Part shown: positions 38,208-42,097 of the stretch, piece after piece
How the letters are laid out: each line of letters opens with the position of its first letter
Numbering within the stretch: the first letter of the stretch is position 1
NCBI RefSeq assembly: GCF_002892795.1
Contig: NZ_PJMC01000027.1
Span: forward strand, 1 to 42,097
Origin: Arthrobacter sp. AFG20
GTDB lineage: Bacteria; Actinomycetota; Actinomycetes; Actinomycetales; Micrococcaceae
Direction of reading: 5' to 3'
DNA length: 42,097 nt
Made by a program: the position numbers and the translations under genes
Notes under the pieces: model-generated
Database searches by the model: none
Told to the model about the DNA's origin: nothing
Seen by the model: only the letters and a program-made list of their open reading frames with translations

Positions 38208-38984
38208 TCAGTCCGGGGCGTCGGCCCGGGAAAGCTCGCCCGTAACTTCTTCACCCGGCACCCGGGCGGTGCGCCAGGTGTCGACGGCTATCACGGCACC
38301 GAGCACCACCAGCGATAGTGCCACGGAAGCCACGGCGTCGCTCACCCAGTGATAGCCGAGGTACAGCCGGCTGACGGACGCCAGGATTACTCCGATGATG
38401 GCCCCGACAAAACCGACCACAGTTGTTTTTGGTTTCCGGTGGCGGGAAAAGACCAGGAACGCCGTTATCAGCAGGAAGTCGGAGGCCCCCAGAACGTGGC
38501 CCGACGGAAACGAAAAGGTGTGGTCTGCGCCGAACAGCATCTGGTCCACTGGAGGGCGTTGCCTGTCGACCGACCTGCCGATGAGCTGCGCCAGTCCCAC
38601 GCCGGTCAACATTGCCGCCGCCAACAGAATCGGCCGCCAGGCATGCTTCGCCAGAATGCCCCATGCCACCGTGACAACGAGGACGATGATGGGCAGCGCC
38701 ACGGGCCCGAAGATGACAGCCAGGACAATCATCACCACGGTCAGCACCTGCGAGCGCGTCGTCAGGAGCCACTTCCACGACGCGTCATCGGCACTGGCCA
38801 GCCCGTCATGATCCTGAACACCTGAGAGAGCGAAGAAGAAGACGGCTGCCCCCACAACTGCGAGGACGATCGCCGTCACGTAGAGCGCCTTCCGCGCACT
38901 GGGCTCCATGTAGCGTTCTTCAACCACAAACTTGTCGTGGAAGACGCGCCACCAGCCCTGCCTGCCTGCTGATTCTTCTGCCAC
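38208..38984 (-). CDS. PAP2-family membrane phosphatase
   Basis: The 258-residue integral membrane protein has the three PAP2 motifs: GRSVDRQRPP (first motif), FPSGH (second) and SRLYLGYHWVSDAV (third, with catalytic His and Asp). About six membrane segments are visible. It probably dephosphorylates undecaprenyl pyrophosphate, phosphatidate or related lipids at the outer face of the membrane. The start is GTG 38984, because no ATG lies before residue 26 (ATG 38909). The YjbR-like gene follows after 4 bp. Confidence 0.88.
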   Translation of the reverse strand: MAEESAGRQGWWRVFHDKFVVEERYMEPSARKALYVTAIVLAVVGAAVFFFALSGVQDHDGLASADDASWKWLLTTRSQVLTVVMIVLAVIFGPVALPIIVLVVTVAWGILAKHAWRPILLAAAMLTGVGLAQLIGRSVDRQRPPVDQMLFGADHTFSFPSGHVLGASDFLLITAFLVFSRHRKPKTTVVGFVGAIIGVILASVSRLYLGYHWVSDAVASVALSLVVLGAVIAVDTWRTARVPGEEVTGELSRADAPD

Positions 38985-39108
38985 TTTAAAGACCGCCTGT
39001 GTGCGCCGAGGAAAACCGCCTTAGAAGTGAAATCCTAAGCCCCCTTACGGATGTCCTTTCCCGCTGTTACGGTAAAACTTCCAGCCCCACGAGGTCTCAG
39101 GAGACGAC

Positions 39109-39351
39109 ATGAGCACTGAAGGAACCGGCCAGGATGACCAGAACAGCGGAACTTCACCGCAGACCCAAGGGGACGGCGTCCCGGACTCCGGCGACGGCGT
39201 CGCGGTGGGCGCAGGCGAGCCGAACACGTTCGAACCGGAAGAGGGCACGGACAGCACGCGGGCCGGAACGCCCGGCAACGACCAGATTGCCACGGCGGAG
39301 GACACCCCGGACGTCGAGGAAACACCGGTGGACACCACCGAACCCAGCTGA
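39109..39351 (+). CDS. Small acidic, low-complexity protein
   Basis: The 80-residue product is strongly acidic and almost free of hydrophobic residues: MSTEGTGQDDQNSGTS to the end, ETPVDTTEPS, with repeated Asp, Glu, Thr, Gly and Pro. It is probably disordered. CAGGAGACGAC stands before ATG 39109, so it is translated. A GC stem-loop (39356-39379) begins 5 bp after the stop codon. I recognise no family; its composition is that of dehydration/stress-type proteins, which is only a suggestion. Confidence 0.65.
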   Translation: MSTEGTGQDDQNSGTSPQTQGDGVPDSGDGVAVGAGEPNTFEPEEGTDSTRAGTPGNDQIATAEDTPDVEETPVDTTEPS

Positions 39352-39355
39352 CCTG

Positions 39356-39379
39356 GCGTGCGGCCCCCGAGCCGCACGC
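39356..39379 (+). terminator. Stem-loop after the acidic protein gene
   Basis: GCGTGCGGC (39356-39364) pairs perfectly with GCCGCACGC (39371-39379), 6-base loop. No T run follows, so efficiency is uncertain. Confidence 0.5.
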
Positions 39380-39477
39380 AGAACCGCAAGGCCCGTTCCG
39401 GTAACCCTGTCCTCAATGGCAGGCCCCGTGGATAATTAGTCACACATTGAAGTGGCAACGGGGCTACGGAGGCTGCC

Positions 39478-39675
39478 GTGAGGATCATCGGACTACTTGT
39501 GGTCATCTGGCTCATCATCGGTGTATTTGCTGCGTTTCAGCGGGGCTACTTCGGCGGCTCCCCGGACTCGTGCACGGAGGCCGGAACCGTGGCGATCACC
39601 ATCGCCGCCGGACCGCTGAACTACATGGGCGCCAACCCCAAGCTGACCTGCGAAGTGCCCCAGCCGTCCAAGTAG
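39478..39675 (+). CDS. Small single-pass membrane protein, 65 residues
   Basis: MRIIGLLVVIWLIIGVFAAFQRGYFGG gives one hydrophobic N-terminal segment and a short loop. The remainder, SPDSCTEAGTVAITIAAGPLNYMGANPKLTCEVPQPSK, has two Cys residues that could pair on the outer face. GTG 39478 follows ACGGAGG at good spacing. I know similar short membrane proteins in Actinobacteria but no function for them. PhoD follows 127 bp later. Confidence 0.7.
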   Translation: MRIIGLLVVIWLIIGVFAAFQRGYFGGSPDSCTEAGTVAITIAAGPLNYMGANPKLTCEVPQPSK

Positions 39676-39740
39676 GCAGCGGCCAAGCAAACGCAGCCTC
39701 CCAGGGAGCGGTCCGCCGCTTCGCCCGACGGCATGTTACC

Positions 39741-39762
39741 GTTCACTCGCGATTCACGTGCG
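39741..39762 (+). promoter_or_regulatory. Probable PHO box before phoD
   Basis: Two adjacent 11-bp units, GTTCACTCGCG and ATTCACGTGCG, match the actinobacterial PhoP direct-repeat pattern G(G/T)TCAYYYR(G/C)G in 11 and 9 positions. They end 27 bp before the -10 box TAGGTT (39790-39795), as expected for an activator at the -35 region. Confidence 0.65.
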
Positions 39763-39789
39763 CGTCCTCGCCTGTCCAAGCTGCCCCGT

Positions 39790-39795
39790 TAGGTT
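39790..39795 (+). promoter_or_regulatory. -10 box for a leaderless phoD start
   Basis: TAGGTT followed by 7 nt and ATG 39803, with no clear ribosome-binding site. Same arrangement as before the MobA-like and AAA ATPase genes. Confidence 0.5.
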
Positions 39796-39802
39796 CGGGG
39801 CC

Positions 39803-41389
39803 ATGGACATCACCCGCAGAACACTCATCACCAGCAGCCTCGGTGCCGGCCTCATCATCGCCCTGCCCGGCACCGCCATCGCCGATTCCCGGAACGCAGA
39901 AGCGAGCCTCCCGACAGATCCCTTCACCCTCGGCGTCGCCTCCGGCGACCCCTGGCCCGACGGCTTCGTGCTCTGGACCCGGCTCGCGCTCAACCCGCTC
40001 GCAGAAGACGGGCTGGGCGGCATGCCCTCCCGCGTTGTCGCCGTGGCCTGGGAGGTTGCTGAGGACGCTGCGATGCGGAACGTCGTCCAGCGCGGCGTGG
40101 AGCAGGCCCTGCCGGAAAGTGCCCACTCGGTCCATGCGGAACTGCGCGGCCTGAAGCCCGGGCGCGAGTACTTCTACCGGTTCCGCGCCGGCCGCCATAT
40201 CAGTCCTGTCGGCCGCACACTGACCAGCCCGGCCTGGTACGAAACGCCCGCGGCCCTGTCCATGTCCTTCGCCAGCTGTGCCCAGTACGAGCACGGCTTC
40301 TTCACGGCCTACCGCCGCCTCGCCGAGGACCAGCCGGACCTGGTGCTGCACCTCGGCGACTACCAGTACGAGTACAAGAAGGGCTCCTACGTGACCGGCG
40401 GCGGGAATGTCCGCGACCACGAGGGCCCGGAGACGGTGACGCTGGAGAACTACCGCCAGCGCCACGCCCAGTACAAGGCCGACGCCGACCTCCAGGCTGC
40501 GCATGCCGCGGCGCCGTGGCTGGTGGTCTGGGATGACCACGAAGTGGATAACAACTGGGCGGACGAGGTCCCGGAAAACGCGGACCCGGCCCAGCTGAAC
40601 GACACTGCGGCCAACTTCAGGAAGCGTCGGGCCGCCGCCTTCCAGGCGTACTACGAGAACATGCCGCTCCGCGCTCCGTCCATGCCCGCCGGGGCAGACA
40701 TGAAGATCTACCGCACGGTTCAGTGGGGCCAGCTTGCCAACTTCCACATGATGGACACCCGCCAGTATCGCGACGACCAGCTGGCGGGGGACGGCTGGCG
40801 GAAGAACGTCCAGGAGCGCTTGGCGGAGAACCGGACCATCACCGGGGCCGATCAGGAGCAGTGGCTGTTGGACGGTTTCCGGAAGTCCAAGGCGCGCTGG
40901 GACCTCCTGGGCCAGCAGGTGTTCTTCGCCGAGCGGGACCGCAACCAGGCCGCCGACATCGACGACGTGTCCATGGACGGCTGGGACGGCTACGCATCCT
41001 CCCGCCGCCGCATCACCCAGGGCTGGGTGGACGCCAAGGTGCGCAACGCCGTCGTCCTCACCGGCGACGTCCACCGCAACTGGGCCAACAACGTCAAGGT
41101 CGACTACAAGGATCCGGACGCACCGGTGGTGGGCTCTGAGCTGGTGTGCACGTCCGTCACCTCCACAGGCAACGGCACGGGCTCCGTCACGGACCCCACC
41201 ATGGCCTGGAACGATCACCTGAAGTTCTTCAACGACCAGCGCGGCTACGTCCGGACCAGCATCACGAAGGATTCCCTGACCGCAGATTTCCGGGTGCTGG
41301 ACTACGTCAACACTCCGGGCGCGGCGGTCAGCACCAAGGCGTCCTTCCGGATCGACGACGGCGTGCCCGGCCTCCAGCCCCGAGCCTAG
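39803..41389 (+). CDS. phoD: PhoD-family alkaline phosphatase/phosphodiesterase, Tat-exported
   Basis: The 528-residue precursor starts MDITRRTLITSSLGAGLIIALPGTAIA, a twin-arginine signal with AxA cleavage near residue 27. A PhoD N-terminal domain follows (FTLGVASGDPWPDGFVLWTRL, PGREYFYRFRAG). The metallophosphatase core has SFASCAQYEHGFF, LHLGDYQYEY, WDDHEVDNNW and VLTGDVHRNW, which supply the Fe/Ca ligands. It releases phosphate from esters and teichoic acids outside the cell. A PHO box upstream suggests induction by phosphate starvation. The upstream in-frame GTG at 39758 is rejected because the signal peptide starts at 39803. Confidence 0.94.
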   Translation: MDITRRTLITSSLGAGLIIALPGTAIADSRNAEASLPTDPFTLGVASGDPWPDGFVLWTRLALNPLAEDGLGGMPSRVVAVAWEVAEDAAMRNVVQRGVEQALPESAHSVHAELRGLKPGREYFYRFRAGRHISPVGRTLTSPAWYETPAALSMSFASCAQYEHGFFTAYRRLAEDQPDLVLHLGDYQYEYKKGSYVTGGGNVRDHEGPETVTLENYRQRHAQYKADADLQAAHAAAPWLVVWDDHEVDNNWADEVPENADPAQLNDTAANFRKRRAAAFQAYYENMPLRAPSMPAGADMKIYRTVQWGQLANFHMMDTRQYRDDQLAGDGWRKNVQERLAENRTITGADQEQWLLDGFRKSKARWDLLGQQVFFAERDRNQAADIDDVSMDGWDGYASSRRRITQGWVDAKVRNAVVLTGDVHRNWANNVKVDYKDPDAPVVGSELVCTSVTSTGNGTGSVTDPTMAWNDHLKFFNDQRGYVRTSITKDSLTADFRVLDYVNTPGAAVSTKASFRIDDGVPGLQPRA

Positions 41390-41421
41390 CCACCCGCTTT
41401 CCAGCAACGGCGGACTTAGCG

Positions 41422-42097
41422 CTACCAGTCGTGGACGGTGCCGTCGACGAGGCGGTTGTAGGGCAGGTAGGCCTGCTGGTACGGGTAGGCGGCTGCGGCT
41501 TCCTCGTTGAATTCGACGCCGATGCCGGGCGTGTCTCCGGGGTGCAGGTAGCCGTCGGTGAAGGTCATGGACTGCTCGAAGACCGTGTTGGTGGCGTCCG
41601 AGTGCTGCATGTATTCCTGGATGCCGTAGTTGTGGATGGCCAGGCCCACGTGCAGTTGCGCGGCGAACCCGACCGGGGAGATGTCGGTGGGGCCGTGGAA
41701 GCCGGACTTGATCTGGTACTGCGCGGCGAAGTCCATCACCTTCTTCAGCGGCGAGATCCCGCCGAAGTGCGTGGACGCGGCGCGGACGTAGTCGATCAGC
41801 TGTTCCTTGATGATGCTCTGGTAGTCGTACACGGTGTTGAAGATTTCACCGATGGCCAGCGGCGTGGTGGTGTGCTGGCGGACCAGGCGCAATGCCTCCT
41901 GGTTCTCGGCCGGGGTGCAGTCCTCGAGCCAGAACAGGTCATACGGTTCCAGCGCCTTGCCCAGCTTCGCGGCCTGGATCGGCGTCATCCGATGGTGGCC
42001 GTCGTGCAGCAAAGGCAGTTCCGGGCCGAATTCATTCCGGACCGCCTCGAACACGCCGGGCAGGTGGCGCAGGTACGCCCGGGTGTCCCAGTCCTCC
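41422..42097 (-). CDS. Enolase-superfamily sugar acid dehydratase (D-mannonate dehydratase/RspA type), C-terminal part
   Basis: The gene begins beyond the right edge; about 225 codons remain of a family of about 400. The barrel end is recognisable: LLHDGHHRMTPIQAAKLGKAL, FWLEDCTPAENQEA (metal-binding Glu), IGEIFNT (metal-binding Glu), STHFGGIS, GFHGPTDISPVG (catalytic His region) and the C-terminal cap with YLPYNRLVDGTVHDW. These match the ManD/RspA group, which dehydrates D-mannonate and sometimes D-gluconate. The final Trp cap is typical. No partner genes are visible, and substrate cannot be fixed without the N-terminal capping domain. Confidence 0.88.
   Translation of the reverse strand, partial: EDWDTRAYLRHLPGVFEAVRNEFGPELPLLHDGHHRMTPIQAAKLGKALEPYDLFWLEDCTPAENQEALRLVRQHTTTPLAIGEIFNTVYDYQSIIKEQLIDYVRAASTHFGGISPLKKVMDFAAQYQIKSGFHGPTDISPVGFAAQLHVGLAIHNYGIQEYMQHSDATNTVFEQSMTFTDGYLHPGDTPGIGVEFNEEAAAAYPYQQAYLPYNRLVDGTVHDW

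Noticed and set aside
39743..41407. Minus-strand frame of 554 codons opposite phoD
   Set aside because: Antisense shadow; PhoD has a Tat signal and all metal-binding motifs on the plus strand.

Overview
This 42 kb window is GC-rich, gene-dense DNA from an actinobacterium, most likely a member of the Micrococcaceae (Arthrobacter/Pseudarthrobacter type). This is judged from protein character and gene neighbourhoods: homodimeric AceE, an HspR-like regulator beside hsp20, GAF-ANTAR, YegP-like and DUF6986 proteins, and actinobacterial TANNNT -10 boxes. I saw no rRNA, tRNA, insertion sequence, integrase, phage gene or CRISPR array. The window opens inside aceE and closes inside an enolase-superfamily dehydratase gene.

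From about 1.5 to 24 kb lies a purine-catabolic region. It holds a MobA-like nucleotidyltransferase, a fused [2Fe-2S]/molybdenum xanthine dehydrogenase subunit, its FAD subunit and an XdhC maturation factor. It also holds an AzgA-type purine permease, a guanine deaminase, an 8-oxoguanine deaminase-type amidohydrolase, urate oxidase and a urate/xanthine NCS2 permease. An IclR regulator is divergent from an operon of malic enzyme, malate synthase, a CitE-like DUF6986 protein and (S)-ureidoglycine aminohydrolase. Read together, these genes import purines, deaminate and oxidise them to urate and allantoin, finish ureide degradation and burn the glyoxylate through malate and pyruvate. HIU hydrolase, OHCU decarboxylase, allantoinase and allantoate amidohydrolase are absent from the window. 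Embedded non-purine genes are a uracil-DNA glycosylase family protein, an aldo/keto reductase, a stand-alone LigD-type polymerase domain and a 57-residue protein.

From 24 to 34 kb are mostly single accessory genes: VOC, SDR, Zn-alcohol dehydrogenase, a small protein, HAD hydrolase, YegP-like protein, GH15 glucoamylase/trehalase, GAF-ANTAR, DUF72, App1 phosphatase and GH1 beta-glucosidase. From 34.6 to 38 kb is a proteostasis-like group: an AAA+ ATPase with a Gly/Pro/Phe tail, a conserved hypothetical, a J-domain protein, Hsp20 and a divergent HspR/MerR regulator. The end carries a YjbR-like protein, a PAP2 phosphatase, two small proteins and a Tat-exported PhoD with a probable PHO box.

The non-coding DNA is unusually structured. 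It has a dispersed 63-bp palindromic element (two copies), a second repeat family sharing a TTTGCGCGTCGCG core, long stem-loops at convergent gene ends, tandem repeats built over stop codons, and a urate oxidase leader with a small ORF followed by a terminator-like hairpin. Several genes appear to have leaderless starts (TANNNT, 6-7 nt, ATG).
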